A DNA stretch of 45,364 nucleotides from Methylobacterium sp. E-045 (GTDB taxonomy: Bacteria > Pseudomonadota > Alphaproteobacteria > Rhizobiales > Beijerinckiaceae). The stretch is taken from positions 1-45,364 of the forward strand of contig NZ_JAKSYE010000071.1 of NCBI RefSeq assembly GCF_022829685.1, given 5' to 3'. A program made the translations under genes and the position numbers. Every line of letters begins with the position of its first letter. Position 1 is the stretch's first letter. Positions 7,945 through 16,709 of this stretch are shown here, in pieces. The notes under the pieces are model-generated. The model was not told where the DNA came from. It was given only the letters and a program-made list of their open reading frames with translations, and ran no database searches.

Positions 7945-8529
7945 TTAGCGTTCACGAAGAGATTTTTCGGACACGCCAAGCTCGATGCTATGCACAAAGC
8001 GGATAGTATCTAGCGGCTGGATCGCGGCGAACCTTCCCTCATTTTCGACCGCAGGCGCTCGTATTCTGGACCATATCCAGACCGGTAAATGGTCGCGGCC
8101 AGCCGCCAAGGATTGGTCGAAAGCTTGTTCAAAAGCATCGGCGCCAAGTTCATCCCCCCATATTTCCAAAACAAATATGGGAAAGGCCGACCCAGCATGG
8201 TCATATTGATTTGTATAAGCAATTCCCAAGCTGTCGGCATGAGCATGCTTATTCTCATGAGCCGACGGATCGGTGTTGAAAGTCAAATGGGCCGTAACAT
8301 GCTCCCCTAACGACCCCGGCTCCGCACCAAGACTGCCGCGATAATCCACATCTCGCTTCAGAGACCGGGAGCCGTACTGCCACGCGGCTTGTACATTCTT
8401 TCGACGCACAATCATCATAGTGTGGAATGCAGCTTCTGGCCCTTCCGTAACCTCAGACCATAGGCTTTCTGTCCAGAGGAAGCGGGTAGGCGGCTGGATT
8501 GCAGGCGCTGACGATCTAAAGAAACCCAT
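7945..8529 (-). CDS. Hypothetical accessory protein (194 aa)
   Basis: A soluble protein beginning MGFFRSSAPAIQPPT with mixed alpha/beta character and no recognised motif; it is comparatively rich in His, Asp and Trp in the central part. The ORF can be extended to 8730, but ATG 8529 has a purine-rich GAGAG upstream and the extension has poor codon content. It is oriented opposite to its cassette neighbours and its GC is lower than that of the phage structural genes, consistent with acquired cargo. No function can be assigned. Confidence 0.55.
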   Translation of the reverse strand: MGFFRSSAPAIQPPTRFLWTESLWSEVTEGPEAAFHTMMIVRRKNVQAAWQYGSRSLKRDVDYRGSLGAEPGSLGEHVTAHLTFNTDPSAHENKHAHADSLGIAYTNQYDHAGSAFPIFVLEIWGDELGADAFEQAFDQSLAAGRDHLPVWIWSRIRAPAVENEGRFAAIQPLDTIRFVHSIELGVSEKSLRER

Positions 8530-8649
8530 TCCCGTCCGCTCTCTCATTCGTGGATCGCGGCACTTGCAGCATGGATTCTCACGTCTGGCCAGTTCGAACG
8601 GCACGCGGAACAGATAGCCTCGCGTCTGGGAGGATTGTATGGTGCGCAA

Positions 8650-9021
8650 ATGTCCCGCAGCCTCTCCCGCCCCCTTTGGATGTTCGTACAGGCTACGACC
8701 ATCGCGTGGCTTACTTGGAGCGCATTCCACAACGGCGATGTGTATCCAGATCCGGAAATGTCCGGACCATTCGCGCTTGTCGTGATTGCGATGGCTGCAA
8801 CCCTCATGGTTGCCTTCGCCACCGCAGTCCTCACCAACGTTTGGGACTGGCTCTTTCGAAATTTGCAGAACCTACCGTACCGCAGCGGCCGGGCGGTCTC
8901 CCGACTGCGCGCCGCGCGCCGTCAGCGACACCAGACGATTGAGCAGGGCGATGGTCGAAGCGCCCGGTTGGGCGTTAGCGAGCTGCGCCAGACGCCGTCC
9001 ACCCTCCGGGGTCGTGAATAG
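8650..9021 (+). CDS. Small membrane protein, two predicted TM helices (123 aa)
   Basis: Residues ~10-27 (WMFVQATTIAWLTWSAF) and ~40-66 (FALVVIAMAATLMVAFATAV then LTNVW) are hydrophobic, separated by a short polar loop, followed by a basic tail. A holin-like or cargo membrane protein is possible. ATG 8650 has GGGAGG 16 bases upstream; an in-frame TTG at 8635 is an alternative. The 3' end overlaps the end of the large convergent virion gene by 150 bases, so the true coding part may effectively be the first ~75 residues, with the tail read through old phage sequence. That fits a gene inserted next to the virion operon. Confidence 0.5.
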   Translation: MSRSLSRPLWMFVQATTIAWLTWSAFHNGDVYPDPEMSGPFALVVIAMAATLMVAFATAVLTNVWDWLFRNLQNLPYRSGRAVSRLRAARRQRHQTIEQGDGRSARLGVSELRQTPSTLRGRE

Positions 9022-12000
9022 CCGAGACAACTCCTCGACGTTCTTGCCCGCCTGCCAGTTGTCGAACGCGTTCATGATGCGCGTCGGCAGCTTGAAGCCG
9101 CCGGTCGCAGCTGCGCCAGCGAGCTCGCGTTTCAACCCGCCATCCTTCAACTCCTCGCGCAGGGCGGTGTTGAACGTCGTCTTCGAGCCAATACCCTGAC
9201 GCTGGCCCGTCGCTTCCATGATGTCGAGGAAGCGAGAGAAACCGGCATTGATGGCGGCGCCATCGGGGAGGGCGCGGAGCGCGGCCGAGAGGTTTTCCGC
9301 CTGCAGCTCGTTCCCCCGGATGACGGCAGCGAACCTCGCGCCACCACCCTGGTTCGGACCTGACTGAAGCCGCTGCGTCGCTTCCTTGAATTCCGTCTCC
9401 AGATGGATGCGGACGAGCTCGCGGCCGGCGCGCTGGTCGTTCCGGACAACGGCCTTGATAGCTGACGTCACGTCCTGCGCCGATCCTGCCGTGGGCTTCG
9501 ACGGGAAGAGCACCGCGATGGCTTTCTTCACGTCGGGCCGCTCGGCAAGCTTGCCCAGCGGTGAGCGCTCCACCGCAGCCATGCCATCCCGCGCCACGAC
9601 CACCCGTTCGAGGCGATGGTAGACGTCCGGCATCTCGCCCAGCACGTCGGCATGGTCCCGCATCAGCCCGTGCAGCTTGTCCGGATCGATGACACCGCGC
9701 TTGTCCGTGGCGCCGTCGAGGATCTTCGTCGTCCAGTTGCCCTCGTAGGCTTGGCGAGCTCGCGGCGTGGCGTTGGCGAGGAACTCGCGCGCGGCCGTAG
9801 CGCCCTGCAGATGGCTCGGCACCTGTTCGGTGGGCGTCGCCATACGGCCCGTGTTCGGATTCTGCTGGACGACAGTGGCGAGGGGCGTATTGCCGGTGAA
9901 GGGCTCGATCGGGCGCGAGTTCGCAGCGAAGTTCGCGTCGGCCGTCGCCACCTCCGGCACGGCTTTCAGCTGCCCGTCGAGGGTCGAGCGGGCAATCTGC
10001 AGATCGCGGACCTTCGTGGCGTCGCCGATTTCGCGGGCCGACGAGATGGCCTGATCGAGACGCTCGCGAGCGTGGAGCAGTCCCTCGATGCTGAGATCGG
10101 TCTCACCGCCGGGGCCGTGCAGATCCTTGCGAGCCTGGACGAGGGCGCCGCGCACGTCGCCTTTCGCGGTGCGCATTTGCGTGTCGATCGCGTCGAGGGC
10201 CGCTTGCGGGTTCACCTGGCCGAACCGCACGTCGGGAATCGTCTCGGTGACGGTGGTCGACTTCACATACGGGTCGAGCGGCCCCTTCATCGCGCCAACG
10301 GTGCGCTCGTAGGCCTTCAGCGGGTCGGTTTCCTCGCCCCGCATCAGGGCGCCGACGACGCGCTCGCGGATATCCGGGTGGATGCCCTTCGGGTCGATCT
10401 CGACGCGGGCGAGATCTTCGTCGAAGCGGCCCTCGGCCAGCGATCGGGCGTTCGCATAGTCGTCGGCAGCCTGACCGCTGGCGGCGCGCCCCTTCGGACG
10501 GCCGGCAGCATCGAGCGGGTAGGACGGAAAGCCACGCTGCTCATTCTGCAGCTTGCGCAACAGTTCCGACGTGATGTCACGCGCCATGCCGCCGTCGGCA
10601 TCGGGGCGGAAGTAACCCTCCTCGATCAGACGCTCGCGCCAGAAGTTGTCGAGGCCCTTGCCGTCCGGGCGGGCGACCTTGCCGACACCGGGTACCATGA
10701 AGCGATGCAGGTCGGTCGCCGCCGCATCGCCATCCAGGCGGAGGCCGCCGTTCCGAGCGATGAAGCGGGCGAGGCTTTCGCCCTGCGGATCGTCGGCGAT
10801 GACACCCGGCCGCTCGAAGGCCTCGGCCGGGCGAGGCGCATCGGCCTCGAACTGCGGACGCGAGAAGGCCGGCTGGGTGACGATCGGTTCGCCCGGGCGC
10901 TCCACCTCAATGGTGCGCTCGATGCCAACGCGATCAGGGACGTTCTTCGCCGCCGCATAGTCGACGTCAGCCTGCGCCTTCCGGGCGGCCTCGCGGGCGT
11001 CGACCACACCCCGAAGCTCGGGCTGGATTACCTGTCCGGCTTGGTCAGCGGTGATGCGCGGGCCGGTAGCCTCGCGAGCCTGCGCCAGTGCGATGCCCTC
11101 CGGAGTCTGTGCGACGCCGGCGCGAGCTGCGTCCTGGACAGCGCCACCGACACGGGCAGGGGAAGCGCCGGCCGGGGCGATGCCGTCGAGCGCCGTGCCG
11201 CCGGCAGTCGCGATCTGGTCCGGACGCTTCGCGAAGAAACTGGACATGCCGCCTTCGCCCTCGACGACGCGCATCACGTCACCAAGCCGGTTCGGTCCAA
11301 CAACCTGCTGCACAGCCTCCGGCCATGACAGTGGTACGCCGCGAGCGGAGGCATCCGTCTCGAGCGACTGGATCCGGGTGACCTCGTCCGGCTTCAGCGT
11401 GCCGGCAGCGCGGTCGAAGATGCGCTCTGCAGAGCTGCGCCGACCGACAGCGCCAGCGCCGAGGCCGGTTGCCAATGCCGCGCCACCGCGAGCCCACGGT
11501 TCGGCCGCCGTGCCCTTCGTCGCCTGTCCGGCCGTCTCACTGACAACCGCCGGAGCCAGAGCGAACTTCGCCAAGCTGGCAGCCGACTTTCCAGCCCCGG
11601 GCAGGAACTCTCCGGCCGTGCGCGCATACTCGCCGGCTGTGGTCTGCGGCTCATAGAGCGGCTGTGTCGACGACTCGAGGGCCTTGATCGCGGACTCACC
11701 CGGTTTTGGCAGATCAGACGGAGACGGAACGCTCCCCGTGGAACGGGTATCAAGCCCCAGATCCGAGTTTGGCTTTCCACCAAAAGCACGGATTGCGCCA
11801 CGTGCTGCTATGCCGGCCCCCTTATCCAACAGCCCATAAGCGGTTTGGGGAAGATCAAGGAGACCCGCAGCGCCTCGGATGACGCCAGCGCCTGCCGACT
11901 GCGCTACATCGGCCGCGACCGAACCCGCACGGGAAAGCGCGGACGGCTGAGCAGGATCAGCCGCCTTCGGACGAAACTCCGCCCAGGCATCAGCGCTCGC

Positions 12001-12069
12001 GGCCGGAGCCGCAGGCGAAGCATCGGGGGCAGGCGCAGGCCGAAACGCGGCCCAGGGATCTTCAGCCAT
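8872..12069 (-). CDS. Large internal virion / DNA-ejection protein (1065 aa)
   Basis: The N-terminus carries two short repeats of the type DPWAAFRPAP and DAWAEFRPKA in a Pro/Ala-rich segment, typical of phage ejection proteins. A helical, Gly/Ala-rich stretch (about residues 50-215) and a long helical remainder follow. No enzyme motif is seen. Size, composition and position, directly after the lysozyme-bearing ejection protein (start overlaps its stop as TGATG) and before the fibres, match the gp20/gp16-type ejection proteins of P22-like phages. It is likely packaged inside the capsid and injected with the DNA. The exact P22 counterpart is not resolved. Confidence 0.7.
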   Translation of the reverse strand: MAEDPWAAFRPAPAPDASPAAPAASADAWAEFRPKAADPAQPSALSRAGSVAADVAQSAGAGVIRGAAGLLDLPQTAYGLLDKGAGIAARGAIRAFGGKPNSDLGLDTRSTGSVPSPSDLPKPGESAIKALESSTQPLYEPQTTAGEYARTAGEFLPGAGKSAASLAKFALAPAVVSETAGQATKGTAAEPWARGGAALATGLGAGAVGRRSSAERIFDRAAGTLKPDEVTRIQSLETDASARGVPLSWPEAVQQVVGPNRLGDVMRVVEGEGGMSSFFAKRPDQIATAGGTALDGIAPAGASPARVGGAVQDAARAGVAQTPEGIALAQAREATGPRITADQAGQVIQPELRGVVDAREAARKAQADVDYAAAKNVPDRVGIERTIEVERPGEPIVTQPAFSRPQFEADAPRPAEAFERPGVIADDPQGESLARFIARNGGLRLDGDAAATDLHRFMVPGVGKVARPDGKGLDNFWRERLIEEGYFRPDADGGMARDITSELLRKLQNEQRGFPSYPLDAAGRPKGRAASGQAADDYANARSLAEGRFDEDLARVEIDPKGIHPDIRERVVGALMRGEETDPLKAYERTVGAMKGPLDPYVKSTTVTETIPDVRFGQVNPQAALDAIDTQMRTAKGDVRGALVQARKDLHGPGGETDLSIEGLLHARERLDQAISSAREIGDATKVRDLQIARSTLDGQLKAVPEVATADANFAANSRPIEPFTGNTPLATVVQQNPNTGRMATPTEQVPSHLQGATAAREFLANATPRARQAYEGNWTTKILDGATDKRGVIDPDKLHGLMRDHADVLGEMPDVYHRLERVVVARDGMAAVERSPLGKLAERPDVKKAIAVLFPSKPTAGSAQDVTSAIKAVVRNDQRAGRELVRIHLETEFKEATQRLQSGPNQGGGARFAAVIRGNELQAENLSAALRALPDGAAINAGFSRFLDIMEATGQRQGIGSKTTFNTALREELKDGGLKRELAGAAATGGFKLPTRIMNAFDNWQAGKNVEELSRLFTTPEGGRRLAQLANAQPGASTIALLNRLVSLTARGAQSGDRPAAAVR

Positions 12070-14426
12070 CAGGGCACAACACCTTCCGTACCGTCGGGCA
12101 GGATGATCTTCGTCCCGCTCTTGTACCGCTTCTTGACGTCCTCGGGCTTCATCGTCGCCGGTATATTGATCGGCAACGTGGTGTCCGGCTGCTTGGGCGT
12201 CGGGGAGGCCTTCGACACAGGAGCGGCTTCGCTCTTCGACGCCGCCGGCGCAACGCTGGCATCCCGCATGTCCGCAAAGAGATCAGGCTTGCCCCGAAGG
12301 CTCTTCCGGAAGTTGAACTCGAACTCCGAAACCTTGATGGGTTTGCCGGCCTCCTGCTGGGCCTGCTGATACTCCGACCAGGCGTCACCGAACTCAAGAT
12401 TCCGCTGTTGGACGCGCTTCAGGATCTCGATGGCCGTGCGATTGGCCTCGGGACGGTTCGAGATCTTCGGGAAGATATCGGTCAGGAACTCGCGGTCGGT
12501 GTTCGAGAAGTTGTTCGACGGGAACCCGCCGCTGCCGATCATGCCGGTGACGAGCTCGTTCGTGAGCTTCGTCGCAATCTGGGCCGTCACCGCCTGCTGA
12601 GGGTTCAGGCCAAGATTCTTGATGGTATCATCCGAGATGCCGAGTGCCTGCGCCAGGCCGACAACCTTGGTTTCAGTTGGGCCGAGCGTACCGGTCGTGG
12701 CATTGTCTAGGACGCCGCCGAGCATGTTCAGCTTTGCGATCTGGTCGGGCGCCTTCATCGCGCTGGCCTCGATCGTTTCAGCACGCTTGCCGCGCAGCTT
12801 GCCCAGCTCCTTCGCTTCCTCGGTCTCGCCGGCACCGATCTGGTTCGTGACGGAAACGCCCTTGCCCGTCATGAGCTGAGGCACCCCTTTGGCATCGTAG
12901 TAGCCGGGGGCGTTTGGGGCGGCATTCGGCGGCGGCTGGACGACTTGGCCGTCCGGCCCGACTGATCCCCATACCCGCACGCCTGCGTTGCCCAGCGAGA
13001 GCTTCCGCGGAGAGGCGTTGCCGTCATCCGGGTCAACGACGTACTGCGTGCCGTCCTCGGCCTTGACGATCTGCGTGCGAGGCTTCGTGGCCTGCATGAC
13101 GATGCTACGCTCGCCGGTGAGACTGTTCACCTTGAACTGATTGCCATCGGCATCGGTCTCGTTCGTGAAGTGGGGCCCGACGCCGGTCACCGGGATGATT
13201 TGACCGGTGCGCGGGTTCACCCAGGACGAGACACCGTTCACAGAGTCCATTTTCCACGGGCTGTCCTTACCCGTCACGAGCGCCTGATAGACCTGCGTGG
13301 CCATGGCGCGGGTGTTGGGGTTCTTCCAAGCCGCCTTGAGGATCTCAGCCTGCTCGGGCGAGATGCGGGGCGTACCGGCAGTCCCGCTACCGCCGAAACC
13401 GCCGAACCCCTGCGCCACTGGCGCGGCGGCGGGTGCAGCCGCAGGAGCGGGCTGGCCGGGAATCTGGAACTGCGCGGGCTGTCCGCCAGCGACCGGCATG
13501 TCGGCTTCGGGGGACGCCTGCGCGGATGCGACGGCGGTCGGCGCCGCAGGAAGCGCGTTCGGGTCGAATCCTCCCTGCGCCTGCGATCCGAGGAACGTCG
13601 GAACGCGAGCGCCGGTCGGCCGAGAGGGGGATACTGGCATGGTCGCGGGAGCGCCGGCCGACATCATGCTCGGGACGCCCGCGACGGCACCGCCAGCGGG
13701 CAGGGCCGGCGTCGCCACGGGCTCGCGGCTGACGAAGCGACCAGTCCGCTCGGCATAGACCTCGCCGGCCGTCTTCGGCGAGCCGTCGCGATTGAAGAAG
13801 ATCGAGCGGTTGGCGCGCGCGGCGCCAGGGCTGACGAAAGCGGTCGCGGGCGCGTCCGGGTTGTTGATCGCGCCGGGGATGAACTTCGTCGCGCCGCCGG
13901 CGCCGAGGAAGTGGGCGACGTAGAGGTTGCCCGGGTTGATCGGGATGCCCTTGCCGGAGAGGATTCCCGCGTTGTCGCTGGTGAAGGCGGCCATCGCCTT
14001 TTCCTGCTGGGCGGGATCCTTCCATCCACCCGGCTGGAGGCCGAGTTCGGGGTGCGCCTTCGCTACGCTCTGCCAGGTCGAGTCGGTGAACTGGTACCGG
14101 CCCTTGGCGGTGCTGTTCGGGTTGGCGGCGAGATCGTTGCCGCCCGATTCCACGGCGCGGGTCGTCTTCAGGTAATCGCCGATGGCGCCACCGGACGCGG
14201 TGAAGGTCGGCGCCTTCGTTCCGGTATCCTGGCCGAGCGTTCCCATGGTGATCGCCGGGGCCGAAGCGGGCGCGCTCTGGAGCCCCATCAATTTGCCGAA
14301 CAGCTCCGGCGCATCATCCTCCTGCGAGCGCTTGCGCGCAGCGTCGTAGGAATCGCCGAAGGCCTGTCCCAGGCCGGCAATCATGCCGAAAGTGTTGACC
14401 GCCGGAGGTCCGTAGCCAGCGCTCAT
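12069..14426 (-). CDS. Ejection protein with lysozyme-like transglycosylase domain (785 aa)
   Basis: Residues ~80-215 form a lysozyme-superfamily domain: TTRAVESGGND supplies the probable catalytic Glu93, followed by AKGRYQFTDSTWQSVA as in transglycosylases and phage internal lysozymes. A long Pro/Ala/Gln-rich linker (~240-370) and a helical C-terminal half follow. The role is probably local peptidoglycan opening during DNA injection, with the protein carried in the virion. ATG 14426 lies 4 bases past the upstream stop; an ORF extension to 14525 runs through the upstream gene and is rejected. The stop overlaps the next start as TGATG. Confidence 0.75.
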   Translation of the reverse strand: MSAGYGPPAVNTFGMIAGLGQAFGDSYDAARKRSQEDDAPELFGKLMGLQSAPASAPAITMGTLGQDTGTKAPTFTASGGAIGDYLKTTRAVESGGNDLAANPNSTAKGRYQFTDSTWQSVAKAHPELGLQPGGWKDPAQQEKAMAAFTSDNAGILSGKGIPINPGNLYVAHFLGAGGATKFIPGAINNPDAPATAFVSPGAARANRSIFFNRDGSPKTAGEVYAERTGRFVSREPVATPALPAGGAVAGVPSMMSAGAPATMPVSPSRPTGARVPTFLGSQAQGGFDPNALPAAPTAVASAQASPEADMPVAGGQPAQFQIPGQPAPAAAPAAAPVAQGFGGFGGSGTAGTPRISPEQAEILKAAWKNPNTRAMATQVYQALVTGKDSPWKMDSVNGVSSWVNPRTGQIIPVTGVGPHFTNETDADGNQFKVNSLTGERSIVMQATKPRTQIVKAEDGTQYVVDPDDGNASPRKLSLGNAGVRVWGSVGPDGQVVQPPPNAAPNAPGYYDAKGVPQLMTGKGVSVTNQIGAGETEEAKELGKLRGKRAETIEASAMKAPDQIAKLNMLGGVLDNATTGTLGPTETKVVGLAQALGISDDTIKNLGLNPQQAVTAQIATKLTNELVTGMIGSGGFPSNNFSNTDREFLTDIFPKISNRPEANRTAIEILKRVQQRNLEFGDAWSEYQQAQQEAGKPIKVSEFEFNFRKSLRGKPDLFADMRDASVAPAASKSEAAPVSKASPTPKQPDTTLPINIPATMKPEDVKKRYKSGTKIILPDGTEGVVP

Positions 14427-14430
14427 GAGA

Positions 14431-15150
14431 TCACCCGAAGATCGAGAAGGCGGAGGACAGGTTCTTGCCGAGGTTGCCCATGGCGTTGCCGTTTCCGGCG
14501 AGCGAGCCGACCCCGTTGGCGACAAGGTTCAGCCCGCCCATCATCGCTCCGAAGCGATTGGCGGCAGCCTGCTGCCCAGCCATCAGACCGTTTGCCTGCG
14601 CGGTACCGATGCCCTGCGCGGTCTGGGTCGCGATGCCGGCCTTGGCCTGCCCCACGCCGAGGGCGGCGCTGCCGAGCTGGCCGAACGTGCCGGCCTCGCC
14701 CGTGGTCGCGCCGTAGCGCTTCGTGTCGAGGCCGCTGAGGTTCTGCAGCCAGTTATTCCAGTCCTGCGAGGCGAGGCCCTGCGAGAACTTCATCGCGTCG
14801 GTATCGGCGTTGCCCGAGGCGAGCGTGCCGGAGGCGGCGCGCGTGCGCTGGAGCGCCTGCATGCCCTGATCGAGGTTGAAGCTGTAGCCGGGGCTCGACG
14901 TGAAGGCGGACTGCGCGGCGCCCGCACCTTCCTTGCCGTTCACGCCCAACGCATCCTGGTAGAGCTTGGAACCGGCGCCGTAGCTGTCGGTGAGGCCACC
15001 GAAGATGTTGCCGGCCTGACCGTAGGCGTTCGAGGCCTGGCCGTAGGCGGTATCCAGGGCGTCATTCGCCTGACCCTGGCCCTTCACGAGGGCGGCTTCC
15101 TGGGCCTGCGCGGCGAGGCGTCCGGCGCGTCCGGAGAAGATCGATGCCAT
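14431..15150 (-). CDS. DNA ejection (injection) protein, P22 gp7-like (239 aa)
   Basis: An Ala/Gly/Gln/Asn-rich helical protein beginning MASIFSGRAGRLAAQAQEAA and ending in a Gly/Asn-rich tail. Composition, size and position (after the stabilisation protein and before two larger ejection proteins) match the smallest ejection protein of P22-like phages, which enters the host with the DNA. No enzymatic motif. The gene starts 9 bases after the stop of the 43-residue ORF. Confidence 0.65.
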   Translation of the reverse strand: MASIFSGRAGRLAAQAQEAALVKGQGQANDALDTAYGQASNAYGQAGNIFGGLTDSYGAGSKLYQDALGVNGKEGAGAAQSAFTSSPGYSFNLDQGMQALQRTRAASGTLASGNADTDAMKFSQGLASQDWNNWLQNLSGLDTKRYGATTGEAGTFGQLGSAALGVGQAKAGIATQTAQGIGTAQANGLMAGQQAAANRFGAMMGGLNLVANGVGSLAGNGNAMGNLGKNLSSAFSIFG

Positions 15151-15159
15151 GACGGCCTC

Positions 15160-15291
15160 CTATCGCGCTTCGAGCGCGGCGATGCGGGCTTCGAGCTCGG
15201 CGGCGTAGGCGAGGAGCCCCGCGAGGAAGCGGAACCACTCGGGTGCGAGCGCGAGCGTCGAGGCGTTGGGGATGGTCGGCTTCGTGCTCAT
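15160..15291 (-). CDS. 43-residue small late protein with C-terminal helix
   Basis: A short ORF whose ATG at 15291 overlaps the stop of the gp10-like gene as ATGA and which ends 9 bases before the gp7-like gene. The sequence begins MSTKPTIPNASTLALAPEWF and ends in a heptad-like helix (YAAELEARIAALEAR). Precise overlap and in-operon position support a real gene. It sits where P22 encodes its tail needle (gp26), but is far too short to be a full needle; a peptide that trimerises by its coiled coil is possible. Confidence 0.6.
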   Translation of the reverse strand: MSTKPTIPNASTLALAPEWFRFLAGLLAYAAELEARIAALEAR

Positions 15292-16709
15292 TCAGTGCGG
15301 GTCTCCACCGCCATCGCGCCGCCGAGCAGCGCGACATAGACCGGGTCCGACACGTCGATGCGCCAGGTGCGGCCCTGGACGCCGGTCAGTCCGGTGCGCA
15401 GCAGGTTCACGCGGGCGCGGGTCTCACCCTGCCGGCCGAGGGAGCGCACGAGCGGGCTGGACCACACCGCGCCGCCGTCATCCGACCACGACACCAGAAC
15501 CTCCGGCGTCTCCACCGTGCCGCCGCCGCCGGCGCGACCGCGCCCGACGACGAAGTCGAAGTCGGCGCGGGGCACCGCAACGCGCTGGGGGAACGAGGCA
15601 CCGGGCAAGGATTCGACCCGGAAGCGAAGCGGCGCGCCGTCCTCCTGGAAGACATCCTCGCGAACCTCGAGGAGGCCGGGCCCGAGGCGATCGCCGAGCA
15701 GCCAGCGCCCGAAGGCCTTCACGGACTGCGTTGCCCGCCAGCGCGATCCCGCGTGGCTGGCCCGTTCGTGCCATTGCTCGGTCGTCAGGTCGTAGACCCA
15801 TGTCCGGCCGGGCATCGAGATTGCCCAGAACGCATGCCCGGCCACGAGATGCACCGAGGCCTCGATCGCGGTGGCGTCGACCTTCGCCGCGGCGGCGAGA
15901 TCGCGCTCGACATCGTGGTTCGAGATCCGCTTCGGGGCGTAGCCGGACAGCTGGTAGACGACGCCGTCATCACCGGCCCAGATCAGTTCGTTCGACCAAC
16001 CTTCCTCGTGCCCGGCGACCGCCCACGGCCCGATCAGGCCACGCGGGATGCCGGTGACGCGCGAGAGCGGGAATCCGTTGGCGTTGGCCGGGCCGCCGTA
16101 GACGCCGATTTCCTGCGGCCCGAAGAGGAAGAGCTCGGACCGGAACGCGATCGCCCGCATCAGGCCGCCCGGGCGAGCCTGTTCGGTCGTGTAATCGAGG
16201 GTCTTGAACGTCGTGTCGTTCAGGCCCGACGCGTAGCAGCGGCCATCGCCGCCGGTGAAGAAGAACCAGCCGAGCAGGAACTCGACGCTGTTCGGCGCCG
16301 GAAACTCTCCGGGAATCGCAAGCGGCGTCGGGATGCCGTTCGAGGTGAGGGTGTACGTCCCATATTCCGTCACGCACACGGTCTGGGGGACCGGCGCCCG
16401 GTTGTTGCGGGCGATGGTGATGCGACGCGTGCCCGGCAGGTCGCCGAGCGGCATGACCGAACCGTCGGCGCGGATCTGGACGAGTTTGTCCCGGTAGGCG
16501 GCGAGGAGCATGTCGCCGAGGGTCCGCATGCCACGCGGACCGCGCAGGCCGGTATCGGCGAAGCGGGCGAGGCCCGGCACGCGCCGGATCGAGACCGGGC
16601 CGCGGCTGCCGTCGCCGAGCTGCTCGACGAAGGCGTTGATGAGCCGGCCCGAGCCCTCCTCGGCCGATAGGCCGGGACGGGACGAGGTCGGGAACGCGAT
16701 CGCGGCCAT
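15288..16709 (-). CDS. Packaged-DNA stabilisation / tail hub protein, P22 gp10-like (473 aa)
   Basis: The sequence (AYRDKLVQIRADGSVMPLGD near residues 70-95, then repeated beta-blade-like segments such as FLLGWFFFTGGDGRCYASG and ELFLFGPQEIGVYGG) is characteristic of the phage stabilisation (gp10) family, which forms a beta-propeller hub closing the portal channel. Length equals that of P22 gp10 to within a few residues. ATG 16709 overlaps the stop of the nine-repeat gene as TGATG, so translation is coupled. It should attach directly to the head-tail adaptor encoded just upstream. Confidence 0.8.
   Translation of the reverse strand: MAAIAFPTSSRPGLSAEEGSGRLINAFVEQLGDGSRGPVSIRRVPGLARFADTGLRGPRGMRTLGDMLLAAYRDKLVQIRADGSVMPLGDLPGTRRITIARNNRAPVPQTVCVTEYGTYTLTSNGIPTPLAIPGEFPAPNSVEFLLGWFFFTGGDGRCYASGLNDTTFKTLDYTTEQARPGGLMRAIAFRSELFLFGPQEIGVYGGPANANGFPLSRVTGIPRGLIGPWAVAGHEEGWSNELIWAGDDGVVYQLSGYAPKRISNHDVERDLAAAAKVDATAIEASVHLVAGHAFWAISMPGRTWVYDLTTEQWHERASHAGSRWRATQSVKAFGRWLLGDRLGPGLLEVREDVFQEDGAPLRFRVESLPGASFPQRVAVPRADFDFVVGRGRAGGGGTVETPEVLVSWSDDGGAVWSSPLVRSLGRQGETRARVNLLRTGLTGVQGRTWRIDVSDPVYVALLGGAMAVETRTE

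Noticed and set aside
9616..11328. 570-codon plus-strand ORF, and similar long plus-strand ORFs at 13170-14738, 16979-18406, 18419-19759 and 25297-26919
   Set aside because: All lie antisense to convincing minus-strand virion genes; high GC keeps the opposite frames free of stops. Their products have no domain-like patterns.
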